Shown: one piece after another, positions 24,111 through 36,569 of the stretch
How positions within the stretch are numbered: position 1 is the stretch's first letter
Layout: each line of letters begins with the position of its first letter
NCBI RefSeq assembly: GCF_000003855.2
Contig: NW_003101680.1
Coordinates: 5,824,903-5,888,902 of the forward strand
DNA: 64,000 bases
Direction: 5' to 3'
DNA from: Blastomyces gilchristii SLH14081
Taxonomy: Eukaryota; Ascomycota; Eurotiomycetes; Onygenales; Ajellomycetaceae
Notes under the pieces: generated by a model
The model's database searches: none
Told to the model about the DNA's origin: nothing
The model's input: only the letters and a program-made list of their open reading frames with translations
Translations under genes and position numbers: made by a program

Positions 24111-25355
24111 CTGAAGATTTTATCATTGTATAGTAGTATAGACTACTGTCTATCATAGCTTTTATATTATACATGTTATCAATCACAGTAGATATAAGAA
24201 TTGTATTCATTGTTATTTTCTCTTTAAATTATTGTTATCTGATCTTTTCAAGCTTCTGTTTACAAATTTGAATAAAAGCTAATCTTTTTTCTGTTTCACT
24301 GAGATATTTTTATAGTTAGCTTCTGAATCTTCCTTCACTGTAATATGATTGACATGAACAGACACTGATTTATTCTTTAAGTGAGAAGGCACATAGACTG
24401 ATTAGCAGTTGAAAGCAATGTGTTCTGATTAGTTACAGTTAATACACACTTCACATTGACATTAATCAGCAACTTCTTCAGAAGTGATCTCAGGGACTTA
24501 AAAGCCTGTTCAAATAGCAGAAACTCTTGCTTATACATAGACATTTGAATCTATTCAGTTCATAGCATCTGCATCATTGCTGTTCTTCAGCACAGATGTA
24601 TGAGTGACTGAAGTGTAATATCTTCTATCACTGTTCTGTATACTCTTGAGCTTGATAAGACAGTCATTCAATATTCACAGCTGTGTGCAGAAATCTTCAT
24701 AAGTCTGATCTTCATCTACACTTATAAGAATCTGTAAGAGTTTGAAAGTTAATGTCTTCTTGAGCATACTAATCTTTATTGAATTCTTTCAAGATTAATC
24801 ATCTACTTCTAGAATCTTAATGTCAAAGTCAGAGATGAATGTTATAAGAGAAGTATTTCTCTGTCAGATACTCTGTAATCAATCTAACACATTCTGTTGC
24901 ATGACAGTGTCTCAGAACAGAATATCAAGATATTTGATGATATTATCAGATATTTATAACACTGATTCACATGCTTTCATTCATAAATAAAACTTCTGTT
25001 TCATGCAATTCTTCAATTGTTTATTGATATACTAATCTTGATTAGTTAATAAATCAATGACATCTTCATCTACACTCAGTTTCATAAGCATTTTCATTCT
25101 TCATGATAAGTAGAGAGTGAGATTAAAAGCATTAAAATTTGCAGAAGTATCTCAGCATTCTTTCAGCACTTTTGTATTCAATTCTGTAGATGTTGAAATT
25201 ACATGAGTTAATTATTAAATCTCTTCATATTGAAGTTATTAAGTTGCATGTATATCTGCTATCTGTTGCTGTTGTAATTGTAACATTACTCAGAGTCACT
25301 GTGATATCACTTCTATACTCACACTTGAGAGTTCTCTCATATTATTATTAGACAT
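24111..25355 (-). pseudogene. Degenerate gag-protease of Gypsy C
   Basis: The start codon is the reverse complement of CAT at 25353-25355 (ATGTCTAATAATAATATG). The zinc knuckle reads CINCN-stop-SEH near 24450-24420, and the protease site AMIDSSLYYY near 24160-24130. Many stops. Confidence 0.83.
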
Positions 25356-25652
25356 GGTTATATCATTTGTCAGATATGTGATATCTGTGAAATCTGAAGA
25401 AGTGTAATTGTATTCTCATACATCTGAGTATCAGAACTCTCAGGTCTTTCACTGACATTCTCTTATAAGATCTTACTCTCTTCATAAGATCTTGTTATAA
25501 GGTCAGAGTGACTGACAAGCAAGCTTCTATCTGAGAACTCAGTGTCTGCTTAACTGTTTGACTGTTTCTCTATTTCTTACACATTATTATGTGTTCAGAT
25601 ATCTCTTGATAGATAATTGTTTCTAATGAGAAGACAATGAATGTTTTTCTAG

Positions 25653-26017
25653 TGTAACAGGCCTACACTGAATAGATCAGTATTTATATTAATAGGTCTT
25701 ATATAATAAAGAGAAAAACATTAGAGAAGGAAAGAAAGAGAAAGTGTGAGAATCAGCAATCAGAGTGAATATTTATACATGTATGTGATGACATATGTGA
25801 TGGGGTTTCAGGGCGGAAAAATGTATATGCATTCATAGCAGCCGAGGATCGGCGATCGAGAATGGCTGAGAATTGAAGCATATGCATTCATGGCGGCTGA
25901 GGATCGGCGATTCAGAATGGCCGAGAATCAGAGCATACGAGTTCAAGAATGGAGCGGTTGGAATCTGTGGAGTGTAACAGAATAGTCTATATGATTGATC
26001 AGGCGCAGCCCTTCACA
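25653..26017 (-). repeat. 5' LTR of Gypsy C (365 bp), outer half unmutated
   Basis: The stretch from about 25800 to 26010 keeps CGGCGATCGAG, GGCGGCTGAGG and GGCGCAGCCC, whereas the 3' LTR of the same element has lost most of these. It ends CTTCACA. Confidence 0.93.
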
Positions 26018-26726
26018 ATCATGAACAACTGAGAGAACAGTGTCAATTGCAGAACATTGTTTTCTACCTCTCATTTATTTACTGAATAAAAGAGAATTAT
26101 TAATAGAGCTTATAAAAGATAGTTGAGTAGCTATTATCTTTTCTAAAACCTTTCCTAGACAGTTCGATAGAGACATTACTCTATATGACTTAGAAATTGA
26201 AATTTTTCTATTAGGTTTTGCAAGAATCACTTCAGTGGCTTCTCTTCAATCAGCAGTTATACATTCTTCTGAACTACATTCTTTCTCATCAGATTCAGTG
26301 ACACTTATGTGATCATGACATAAGCTGCTCTTACAAAGAAACTTTCACTATTTTACATCACTTATTCACTAATATTTTCATTCTTCAATCATCTTCTCTA
26401 TCATTATCATTATTGAATACTATTGTCTTATTCAAGATTTCTGTCTCTTCTTCTGTTCAACATCTTATATCTGTTAATCTGTCATATTATATGCATTTCT
26501 AGCAATAACTCTCTGTTCTCATAATAAGCATTATTGTAGACTTGTAGTGCTTATACTGAGCAGTTTATTAGCAGTATGTATAATATATTATAAAATATGA
26601 TCAGGACTTGTTTATCTTCTAACAATCATCAGAATATATTATTATGAATGACACATTTTCTTCATCTTCTTATACACTCTTGCTCTTCTTTCTCATCAGG
26701 TATCTGATCATGTTTTCTAATTATAT

Positions 26727-27188
26727 GTGAATGGAGATACTGATGTGTTTGTTTTTATTTACATAGAATCTTCATATGTTGAGAGATTCACACCTGTCAA
26801 TGTTCATGATCTCAATGTTAAATCATTGATTAAGAACTTGAGAGACGCGATAATAAAGAAATTGTCTGTGCTATGTGTGATCAGATCTTTTGTGTCTTTC
26901 TCTGCCTCTTCTGCTACTTCTTTTCAATCTTCTACACTTGCTTCTGTGTTCCATTCTCCCGCTTCTGCTACCTCTGTTTTTACTACTCTTACTTTCACTA
27001 CTTCTGCTCTCACTACTTCTGCTTTCTCTGCCTCTGCTACTTCTGCTGTCATTACCAGCTCTTCTCATTTTAAGAAGATGTTGTATAGGCTTGATAAATC
27101 ATGTTTCTTAGTGTGTACACTCTTACTCTTCTTATCAACTTCTAGAATAATTTATTGTATGAAGACTATATATAATACAACTAATTAA
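26727..27188 (+). pseudogene. Antisense Ser/Thr-rich frame of X2 (153 codons)
   Basis: This is the longest open frame in the window. Residues 1-55 are non-repetitive (GDTDVFVFIYIE, then LNVKSLIKNLRDAIIKKL). Residues 60-110 are rich in Ser/Thr/Ala, and the last 40 hold FKKMLYRLDKS and a hydrophobic stretch. It is matched by 2873-2538 in X1. Codons of the form TCx may come from CCx, so the ancestor was probably Pro-rich. It lies opposite to X2 pol, between pol and the 3' LTR. I do not recognise the family. Confidence 0.45.
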
Positions 27189-27256
27189 TGCTCAGTTATA
27201 GATATTAATTATTATATTTATTTTAATTATTCATAGTAAGATAATTATGCATTAAA

Positions 27257-27439
27257 TTAGAGAATTACTTCTCTTCTTAAGAGTGATAAGAGTATAAGTC
27301 TTTTCTTTTCATCTTCTTTTCTAACATTAATTTTTCTAGAGAAAATTATTATGAGTTTTGTCATATATAAAGTTATAATGTTCATGAACATTAAGAAACT
27401 TTTTACAACTGTTACATTTAATATTGCAGGTATATTCAC
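27257..27439 (-). pseudogene. Short sense frame of X2
   Basis: A 60-codon frame equivalent to 2277-2477 in X1: hydrophobic N-terminal half with VVKSFLMFMN, then a basic C-terminal half. Unknown. Confidence 0.3.
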
Positions 27440-27506
27440 TCTGATGAATATCTTCAGAATAATTAATCTATATCAGTCTATTCTCTAGTGTTTATCATCT
27501 GACTTC

Positions 27507-27761
27507 ATGATACAGATGAAGAATATTCATGTTTTTAGAAAGAAGAATGTGAATGTTATACTATTTTACACTCACAGATATGAGACTTATATGTCTTATC
27601 TAAGATATTATTATAAGAATAAGGTATTTATACACTGTATTCTACTTTCTGTATTACTCTGTGTCTCTCTCTCTCTTTCTGAGAAGTCTTGTATATGTTG
27701 TAATTACATATACAACTCTAAGATTATTGAGTGTTTATTCAGGAACTATTCTTATCTCTGA
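27507..27761 (+). pseudogene. Antisense cysteine-containing frame of X2
   Basis: 84 codons, colinear with 2206-1955 in X1. Shared: VILFYTHRYET, LRYYYKNK, CVSLSLSEKSC. Some cysteines in X1 are tyrosine here, which argues against a strictly conserved zinc site. It is in the same frame as 26727-27188, with stops between. Confidence 0.4.
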
Positions 27762-27903
27762 TTTTGTAATTATCATACACTAATAATAATTCTTAGTTGC
27801 TTTAGTGTCAGAGACTATTTTAATCAAAGATAATAACACTGCTGAGACTACTCTCTCTCACTCTTAAGCTTCTTATATTATTTTCTCTTTCATCATCTCT
27901 TCT

Positions 27904-28158
27904 GTGAGTAAGGTCATGTACACTTCAGATTATAAGTGTTCAGCTTCAGATAACTTCTGTCATTATTTATTCAGCTCTGTATCTTCTTATTTTTCTATTT
28001 CTTTCATCTTTATCTTCTCTACTCTGGCTTTTAATTCTGCGGGTCTTATACTCTTCTTCAATTTTTCTACACACATGTATACACATTTCTATATTGACAT
28101 TTTAGTTAATCTTGTGATAAATGATATTAATATCATACACAGAGTGATAGAGAAATAA
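27904..28158 (+). pseudogene. Antisense hydrophobic frame of X2
   Basis: 84 codons. The last 40 residues (SAGLILFFNFS, THFYIDI, VNLVINDINIIHRVIEK) match 1911-1534 in X1. The hydrophobic middle could be a membrane segment. Unknown. Confidence 0.4.
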
Positions 28159-28990
28159 GAGATATATATAGTGTTATTACAAGAGCTGCTTACAGCTCTT
28201 AAATCTCTTACAGATCTTGAGTTTTGAGATTTTCTTTGTTTTTGACATTTTTCTTTTCAGGTGGCATAGTGTTGAAAATAGATTAAACATATGATGTATG
28301 AAAATGAATAATATATATATGATAACATTTGTCTTTTTTACAGCTCACTATGACAGTTGATGATTAATTCATCATTCATTATTTCTTTTCTCTTCTTATG
28401 CTTTTTCTTCGTCTGCTAGTTACTACTCTTACATGATCTCTATATAATACAATATTCAGTGACTAGATTCAGCAGCTTTTATATGATCTCATGCATTATA
28501 CTGTCTCTCTTCACATGCTCAGACTACTATAGTAAATAGCTCATTAAAACTAATCTTACTTAATCTCTGAGCATTCTCAGAGATCAAGATAGCTTAATTT
28601 CACACATCTATGAATGTTTTAGATGCTTTATTCTCTGTTGTCTCTATGATTGAACTGATGTAAATAGTTGAATTTAACTCTGAATTTCTTTTTCTTCTGT
28701 AATCTGACTCATGTACAAGTCTGCTACTTTGAGACTGCTCTTTACTATGCTGTACCTACTGTCTGCAGTGCATTATTATATAACTGACTACAGTCTTATC
28801 ACTTATTAAAGTGTGATATTTATCTGATTTCTTCATTACTTCTCATTCTTTTCTTATAATTATGAAAAGAGCAGAATAAGTGAGATTATCTGATTCATAA
28901 GAATCTATAATTTCTCTTACTTCATAAGACTTTTTAATTATAAGTCTCTTCTTTTTTAATACTGATAATAGTGCTGTAACTGATTATAAT

Positions 28991-30501
28991 TCACTCAAGT
29001 CTTACATCTTCATCTTTATAAAATGTGAACTATTTATTAAGTTGTATAAGACTTATTTCTCTAATTCCTTCAATGCATATATTCTCAGAGAATGTAATTT
29101 AAGTATTTTATAGAGCTTAAACTATCTAGGTTGAAACTTCTCAGAACTCTCATTGTGTATAAGAACTCATATTTTCATCTTAAGACTCAATTTCTTAACT
29201 AGTGAGTCTTGTATTCTTTTTGACTGAATTGCTTGATTCAGAAGCAACTTATTAGCTTTTACATGTATGTGGCTGATCTCTTGCAATCATGATTTCATGT
29301 CTATAACTGCTGTGTCTGTGACTGTTGTATCTGCAATTTCTGTTCTCTTTCTCACCTTCTTCAAAGCATTCTCTGAGATGCGCGGATGCAATTCATACAA
29401 CAGATAGAATGATAAACACTCGAAGACTGCATGCTGCTGAATTCGCGTGGCTAATAACACCTGACTGAGATATTCATCTTACAATCTTATAGACTTGCTT
29501 ATTAGAATTTCACTTAAGTATTTCATCTTCCTGTTTATTCATGAATAGTATAATGTTGTTCTACAATATCTTGTCTGTATCTGACTTATGAAATACCTCA
29601 TCACTTCTTCTACAAGGTTCACACTGTTATTAGTTAGAATCTCACATGATATTTCATAGTTACTATAGATCTCATCATGTAGAAACTTTATTATCATCTT
29701 CTCTATCATCTCTGAAACTGCTTTCATGACTGATCAGTTAGTAGCATAGTCAATAGCAGTGATTATTCAACAGTTTTCATTTGATATTTGTGATAATATA
29801 TCTATGAGATTTATCTCTCATTATTTAAACAGTTGTATTGTACATTTTATCTGATGTTATACTGTCTTACATTCTAACTCTTTCTTAGATTCTTTCATAA
29901 TCTGATAATTCAGACCCTTATAAGTGTACATCTGAATGTTCTGAGTCATGCTTGACTAGTACACTCTTCATTTAAGTATACTCATGAGTTCAGAGATTTC
30001 TAAGTGACTGAATTTCTTGTATATATAAGTTATTAAGTTACATTTAAATGTTTCAGATAGAGAGCTTCTACATATTATAGATCACAGTAAAGCACAGTAT
30101 TATTTTTCAATTTTCTCAGCTTGAAGTTCAAAAGCATCTCTTCTACTACTTTTGTAAGATACATATTATTCAATATCTTGCTATTTTTTAAGCAAGAGAT
30201 CATTGTATTCACTTATTCTGATTTCTTATATTCTCTCAGTACATTTGACATGAACTTCTGTTATATCTAATTCACAGAATTCTTACTCATGAAATTGAGT
30301 CTGTGACTGATTATATTAGATATTACAGTGTCTGATCTCTTTCAGTATTTAATATGAAGATTATATACTTAGAACTCTGAGATTCAATATACTAAGTGTT
30401 TAAAAGATTTCATTATTAATTATAGATAGATAAGGCATTTGTGATCTGTGATTACTGTTGTTATATATCTGTTATTAATATATCTATCTTATAATATCAG
30501 T
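28991..30501 (-). pseudogene. Degenerate RNase H and integrase of X2
   Basis: On the - strand from 30501: an RNase H remnant (VITDHKCLTYL-like reading near 30440), then the integrase zinc-binding and core regions (around 30250-29400). The block at 29727-29539 (FLHDEIYSNYEISCEILTNNSVNL) is the twin of X1 position 1 onward. The C-terminal module lies at about 29215-29035. Stops throughout. The RT part lies beyond Gypsy E. Confidence 0.82.
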
Positions 30502-30506
30502 ATATA

Positions 30507-30796
30507 TGTGGCGGGCTGCGCCTGATCAATCATATAGACTATTTCATTACACTTCATAGATTCCGCTGAAAGCTCCGATTCTCGGCCATTGTCAATCGCC
30601 GATCCTCCGCCGCCATGAACACATATAAATTCTCCCGCCCCGAAGCTCCACTGTGTACGCCATCACATATGTGTATAAATATTCACTTCAATTGCTGATT
30701 CTTGCACTTTCTCTTGCTTTTTCTTCTTTAACATTTTTCACTTTGTATTATAAGACCTATATATTATACTGATCTATTCAGTGCAGACTTCTTACA
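30507..30796 (+). repeat. 5' LTR of Gypsy E (290 bp)
   Basis: It keeps GC-rich motifs to about 30670 (CCGATCCTCCGCCGCC) and then turns AT-rich. A TATAAATA lies near 30674. It is shorter than the LTRs of B/C because one of the two internal tandem units is missing. Confidence 0.92.
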
Positions 30797-32319
30797 CTTG
30801 AAAAATGTTTATTATCTTCTCATTAGAAACAATTATTCATTAAGAAGATATCTAAACATGTAACAATATGTAAGAAATAGAAAAATGATTAAACAGTTAA
30901 ACAGACACTGAGTTCTTAAATAGAAGCTTACTCATCAGTTACTCTAACTCTGTAATAAGATCTTACAAAGAGAATATCAGTGAAAGATCTGAGAGTTCTA
31001 ATACTCTAAATATATGAAATATTTATACAATTACACTTCTTCAGATTTCACAGTTATCACATATTAAATAAACAACATATGTAATGACAATATAAGAGAA
31101 CTTATAAATATAAGTATAGACATAATATCACAGTGACTCTGAGCAATATTGAAATTACAATAACAATAAATAGCTGACATGCATGTGACTTAACAACTTT
31201 AATACAAGAAAATTCAACAATTAACTTATTAAGAAACTCACACAATTTCAATACTAACAGAATTGAATACAATACAAGCACTGAAAGAATGCTTAGATAC
31301 TTCTGTATATTTCAATACTTCTGATCTCACTCTCTACTCATCATGAAGATTGAAAATGCTTATGAATCTGAGTGTAGATGAAGATGTTATCAGTTCACTA
31401 ATTAATCAATATTGATATATCAATGAATAATTGAAGAATCATATAAAACAGAAGTTTTATTTATGAATGAAAGCATATGAATCAGTATTGCAAACATCTG
31501 ATAATATTATTAAACATCTTAATATTCTGTTTCAAGACACTGTCACATAACAGAAAGTGTTAAATTAATTACAGAGTACTTAACAGAGAAACACTGCTCT
31601 CAGAACATTCATCACTGACTTTGACATCAAGATTTCAGAAGCAGATGATTAATCTTGAAAGAATTAAATGAAGATTAGCATTCTCAAGAAGACATTAACT
31701 TTTAAACTCTTACAGACTCTTGTAAGTGTAAATGAAGACTTAACTTATGAAGATTTCTGCACACAACTTCAGACATTGAACAATCATCTTATCAAGCTCA
31801 AGAGTATACAGAACAGTGGTAGAAGATAATACATCTCAGTCACTTATACACTGATATCTGTGCTGAAAAATAATATCAATGATGTAGATGTCATGAACTG
31901 AGTAGACTTGAATATCTATACATAAGTAAGTGTCTCTGCTGTCTGAACTGACTTCAGAGTTTCTGAAATCACTTCTGAAGAAGTCACTGATTGATGTCAA
32001 TATGAGATGTACATCAATTATAACTAATCAGAACACATTGCTTTCAACTACTGATTAATCTATATATCTTCTCACTCAAGAGAAAGATCAGTACCTTCTC
32101 ACTTAAGGAATGAATCAGTGTCTGTCTCTATCAATCACATTGCATTTGAATTGGAATAGATTTCTTGATTGGAATGAAAATAATTCTTCAAAGAAAATGC
32201 CTTCTCAACTGTACAGACTATGCTCACTGATTAAAAATCAATTTTCTTCTTTAAATGTTGACAAAGTTGATCATGAGAAGTTATCTCCCTGAAGAGAAAA
32301 GCTTGAATCTCTTATAAAC

Positions 32320-32616
32320 TTGCAAATAAGTGAACTATCTAAAGAGAAAGAATATGAACAGCATTTGAAGAGAATATCTACCATCAATATAAAAGACTCT
32401 ATTCTGATTTATTCAGGTGACTTAAAAAATGAGAATTTGAATAGATTAGGCGCAGGCATTGCTTATACTGAAGATAATATTAATTTTATCTCAGATTTCT
32501 GGAATTTAGGCTGTGAATCTGAAGTCTTTGATGCTGAACTATTTGCAATAGTGAAAGCTTTCAAACTTATTAAAATAAAATCTCATAAAAGAGAAAATAG
32601 TTTGAAAGAGGCATGA
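32320..32616 (+). pseudogene. LINE2 RNase H domain (partly open)
   Basis: A 98-codon open stretch. Around residues 28-36 (ILIYSGDLKNEN) lies the first RNase H strand, usually with Y-S-D-G-S. VFDAELFAIVKAFKL (about 74-88) carries the second acidic residue. After a TGA (former Trp) the domain goes on with FSDSQAALIRL and, near 32770, MNIHDNELTDSAAKKG, which hold the remaining acidic positions. The domain would degrade RNA in the RNA-DNA hybrid. Confidence 0.85.
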
Positions 32617-33632
32617 ATATTCTCTGATAGTCAAGCTGCTTTAATAAGACTTAGAAATAGTTAGATTTATAATAATCAAATGAATCTTGAACTGATCTTA
32701 AACTCTGTTTTAAAAATTCAAAAGAGAAGAATATTAAAGCTGATAATTCATCTGCACTGAGTTCCTGCTCATATGAATATTCATGACAATGAATTGACTG
32801 ATTCAGCTGCAAAAAAAGGTTCAGAATTAAGCAGATCTATTCAAAAAATTGTGTTCTGATCTTTTATAAAGAGAAAAATAAAAGAATCTTGTTTAGACAA
32901 GTGAAATGAAAGCTGACAGAAACAAAAGAAGAGTATACATTATTCAAGACTTGAAACAAAACCCAAGTGAAAATCTTGTTTAATTAAATGTAAAAACAAA
33001 ATATTCTCATCTATAATACAGCTGAAATTAGAACATGACTATTTCAAATCTTATATACAAAGATTTGATGATAGATTTGATTCAATAGAATGCTCATTCT
33101 GCAATGCAAATGAGAATTCTGAGAATATTATAATGCACTGTGCATTATACAATAGTCTCAGAGTCAGATTGAAAGAGAAGTATGATCTAAATCAATTAAA
33201 TTTAAGATTCTTATTCTCAACTGAGACAGGAATTAAATACTTAATAGACTTTCTATCAGAAACTCAAGCAGCTACAAGAAAATGACTGAATTCAGAAATA
33301 TCTGAATATGAAGAGAAGGAAATTGATCAGATATAGTCTGTTAAAACAGCTATATACTATCTTTTGATAATTTGTTTCATTACAGTCTCTCTTTATTTTA
33401 CTTTACTTTTTCCTTTCTATTCTTTTCTATCTATCTATTTAATGTGTCTATCTTTAAGACTGTGTTCTCTTTTCTTTTGTCATGATATTGTCAAATGATT
33501 TCAAAGTATCAGAAGATGTTAAAATACTGCAATTTGTAAACAGTTTTTGTATTCTGAGCTGGAATTTTCTGATTTTGCATATCTGAAATTGATGAATGTA
33601 TAATAGTTAACTTTATAGATATAGGAAAAACC

Positions 33633-33653
33633 CTGGGAACTTTTAGTTCTCAG
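33633..33653 (+). other. 3' stem-loop of LINE2
   Basis: CTGGGAACT / AGTTCTCAG with loop TTT. One position is a G-T wobble compared with LINE1 and LINE3, so pairing is kept. Confidence 0.6.
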
Positions 33654-34110
33654 GTAGATGTCATAGTCTCTGACTGTATACATCTATAATTGAAGAAGAA
33701 TAATAATAATAATAATCACATTGCATTGAAGAAAGATTTGAGACATAACTATGAAAACACTCTGATGAAACGGGGAAAAGATTAGCTTCTGTTCAAATTT
33801 GTAAACAGAAGCTTGAAGAGATCAGATAACAATGATTTGAAGAAAAGAGAGCAATGAATACAATTCTTATATTTACTGTAATAAATAATATGTATAATAT
33901 GAAGACTATAATAGATAGCAGTCTATGTCACTATGCAATCATTAAATCTTCAGTTATAAGATGTTATAATCTTCAGTGTATTCTCTTATCAAGACCCTGA
34001 GTCCTCACAGAATTTGATGACTTAAAAGACATTTGTATTCATTACATAGTGAAGTTAGTAATAGATGTTGAAGAACATCAATGTGAAGATGCCTATGTAT
34101 ATAAAGTTGA

Positions 34111-34888
34111 TAATCTCAATTATAATCTTATATTAGAACTTGTCTGACTATCTGAATAAGGTATCTTATTAAACACTTGAAACGGAAGCTTGATATTCTC
34201 TAACAATGATAGAATTCATGAAGATGACATTCACAAAATCATGAATCTGACACAGATCTCTGTCAACGCATATGAAATGCTCTGAAAAAGAAGTTGCTAA
34301 CAGAATTGCTAATAGCAGAATTATGTGAAAATCTACTTCATCAGTCTGATCAATATTAAAAAGGCTCTAGAAAAGTTATTCTGTGTTATAATAACAGATT
34401 CTTGTATGAAACTTTCTCAATAATATCATGAATATCTAGATGTCTTCTGACAAGATAATAATGTTACAAATCTACCTCTCTTATGAGGTTCGGAAGTGAA
34501 TCACAGTATTAAGTTGAAAATGAAGAATGATAAAGACTCTGAATTATTATGAGACTCTCTTTATAATATGTTCTGAGATGAACTTCTTCTTCTTTGAAAG
34601 ACACTCAATAATCTGTTGAATAAAGAATTCATATATATTAGTAATTCCTCTGCTGCGGCTTCTATTCTCTTTGCAAAGAAATCAGATGAAGAACTCTGAT
34701 TCTGTGTGAACTATTAAGAATTGAACAGATTAATTAAGAAGAATCACTATTTCTTATCTCTGATCAATGATACTCTAGCTCACATTGAATAAGTTCAATG
34801 ATTTATAAAACTAGATATTATCACTGTGTTTCATAAGATCTGTATCACTGAAGAAGATAAATAGCTTACAGTATTTCAGACATATTAT
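34111..34888 (+). pseudogene. Gypsy E pol, first part (RT N-terminus)
   Basis: It runs from the protease-RT linker into RT (KLDIITVFHKICITEEDK near 34810), then is cut by Gypsy F in the block normally reading F-x-x-x-Y-x-L-F. Confidence 0.85.
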
Positions 34889-35146
34889 TGTAAGAATAAG
34901 TGCTCGCAGGCGATTATTCGGGTGTTTGTAGCTTGGCGTGATATCTACTGTTAACTACTAGAAGTATTCACGGTAGAAAGATAAAATGTAGAGATCAAAT
35001 GTATAATAGCATTCAAGCTGAGTTATGAATAGTATTCATGAACTCCAGTCTATATAGTTGTGTGTAGTCAAGGGCTGCTAACTCTATTGATTATACAAGA
35101 GATAGAAATAGAGATAAAGAATCTGCAAGAAGTCAGATTTCTTACA
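34889..35146 (-). repeat. 3' LTR of Gypsy F (258 bp)
   Basis: Equal in length to its partner. The first 90 bp keep GCTCGCAGGCG and CTTGGCGTG; the rest is mutated. Confidence 0.93.
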
Positions 35147-35967
35147 TATCTTTCTCTCTCTAAGGCTTCATCTGTGAAGTCTTTCACTGAGTGACTTCAT
35201 AGAATCAGCTCAGCACTGCAGTAATACTCACTAAAAATTCTTCATATCTATAAAAAAAAACCTCAGTGAGGAAAAATCCCTTATTATTATAAAGAGAAAA
35301 GTGTCTGTTACTCAGTTTCTTATTTCATAAGATTCTTTATAATTTACAGATTCTTCTCTGACTATCACACAGATTTATCTCATCTCTTTCATACAGAAGA
35401 GTTTCAGTTGACTCTCAATCATTTTTATAAGATTTTTATATGATTATTATACAGATTCATCTCACAGATGAATCACTCTCTGTGAGATCACTCTTATCAA
35501 AGAGAAGTATTCATGAGTTAATCTTTTACTCATTCTTATAAGTTGTTGTTCTTTGACACTGTAGAATTGTAAGGAATTTTTCATTCTTTCATCAACTCTG
35601 TAGAATTGTAGAATCAAGATATTCACAGTCTGCAATTACTCTTTATAGTTATATAAAAAGATTCAGATCTGTAATTCATAATCACTCTTTATTTACTAGA
35701 GTAATCTGACTATTTCATAGAATTACTTACAGTGTAAGTAAATTTCTCTAGAGTAGTATAAATATTTCAGATCTGTCTACAGAATATTATCTTCTTTTTT
35801 CTATTTCTATAACAGCTCTCATTCTTATAAACTATGAGTATTCTTATTCATCTGTGAAGTGTTTTCACTCAGATAACAGAGAGAGAGTATTTCTAACAAT
35901 ATTTATATATTGATTCAAGAACTTCTCAAGAATAAAAAAATTTTCAATTTCAATATCTTCATAAACA

Positions 35968-36306
35968 ATGTCTGACTACTGCTGAGCTTTTTATGAGTAT
36001 TCTTATAACTTCTCTGATTGCTTTTTACTAGCTGATAAAACAGAGATATTACTACTTATAACAGTGTCTTTATTCTTCTCAGTCTTATCATCACATCTGA
36101 TCTTCAGATCAGCAGTCAACTTTATATCTCTCTCAGACCAGCTTCTGACTTTAAATAATGCAGTTCTACTCTTTACTGTAAGTCTTCTTATAAGTAATTT
36201 CTTACAGATTCTAGCTGACAGTTCTTATAAAGCTCTCAGTATTGTCAGTGTCTTCTGCAGTCTTATAGATCTACAATCACTCTCTTTCTACTCACACAAT
36301 CTCTGA
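35968..36306 (+). pseudogene. Antisense frame between pol and 3' LTR of Gypsy F
   Basis: It starts ATGTCTGACTACTGC. One TGA (probably former TGG or CGA) follows after five codons, then a long open run to 36306 (SLFFSVLSSHLIFRS, then VNFISLSDQL). Beyond that the same frame continues with scattered stops of the mutated type. The product is Ser/Leu-rich, but Ser and Leu may stand for Pro. About 800 bp of leader-like DNA with no frame precedes it. Unknown function. It runs opposite to pol, as in the X elements. Confidence 0.45.
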
Positions 36307-36569
36307 CCAGACATATGTAAATATGTCTAGGTTTTCTATCAGCAGTTCTTGTGCTGTGATGCATTTTCACAATTTCATTATCAATGAGAGATAAGTCTCT
36401 AAGTATTCATAAAATCTGAATAATTAAGATAATATGAATGTTATGAATTCATAATAAGAGTGAATCTCAACAGATAAGCTCTCTCTTTATATCTTAATTA
36501 TTTCCAGACTAAATACTTCAGCATAACTGAGAAAGTGAACACAGCTTTATAAATAGTATCTGATCACAT

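Larger units (their letters stand above)
20285..26017 (-). mobile_element. Gypsy C, complete (5,733 bp), nested in LINE1
   Basis: 365-bp LTRs lie at 20285-20649 and 25653-26017. The target duplication is ATTAT (20280-20284) and ATCAT (26018-26022), differing by one C-to-T change. The uninterrupted LINE3 has the ATCAT form at this site. Same chromodomain family as A, B, E and G; LTR version as in B. Confidence 0.95.
17741..26251 (-). mobile_element. LINE1, 5'-truncated Tad-like LINE with Gypsy C nested inside
   Basis: A non-LTR retrotransposon on the - strand. Its 3' end is an (ATT)n tail on the + strand at 17741. The target duplication AGCAGTTATA is found at 17731-17740 and 26252-26261. After subtracting Gypsy C it is about 2.8 kb, against 7.6 kb for LINE3, so it lacks the 5' part (gag and endonuclease), a normal result of incomplete reverse transcription. 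It sits in the X2 3' LTR. Confidence 0.92.
17077..26278 (-). repeat. 3' LTR of X2, split into three pieces
   Basis: The pieces are 17077-17143, 17658-17740 and 26262-26278, together 67 + 83 + 17 = 167 bp, the exact length of the X1 LTR. A MITE sits in the first break and LINE1 (with Gypsy C) in the second. Confidence 0.92.
26279..28990 (-). other. Post-pol segment of X2
   Basis: This is the counterpart of 741-3510 in X1, in reverse. It holds three + strand open frames (26727-27188, 27507-27761, 27904-28158) antisense to pol and one - strand frame (27257-27439). TTTTCTTTTCAG just before GTGGCATAG (about 28250-28270) resembles a fungal 3' splice site on the + strand, but the X1 copy has lost it. 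Confidence 0.6.
32146..33713 (+). mobile_element. LINE2, 5'-truncated LINE fragment
   Basis: About 1.57 kb of the LINE 3' end (end of the RT-RNase H linker, RNase H, Cys/His motif, 3' UTR) ending in (AAT)n. The target duplication AATCACATTGCAT is seen at 32133-32145 and about 33714-33726 (its first 3 bases merge with the tail). It matches LINE3 from about 49860 to the end. Confidence 0.93.
30797..34110 (+). pseudogene. Degenerate gag-protease of Gypsy E, split by LINE2
   Basis: It follows the gag of A and B from the LTR to 32145 and resumes at 33727. The zinc knuckle near 32008 has decayed to YINYN-stop-SEHIAFN. The protease site near 33905 reads TIIDSSLCHY. Multiple stops. Confidence 0.8.

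Noticed and set aside
26727..26900. Effector-type N-terminal domain in the antisense frame
   Set aside because: A vague resemblance of a VFVFIY...LIKNLRDAIIKKL pattern only; no motif firm enough to name a family.
26871..27111. Overlapping frames in all phases at the Ser/Thr-rich segment
   Set aside because: Shadows of the low-complexity TCT/ACT-rich stretch of 26727-27188.
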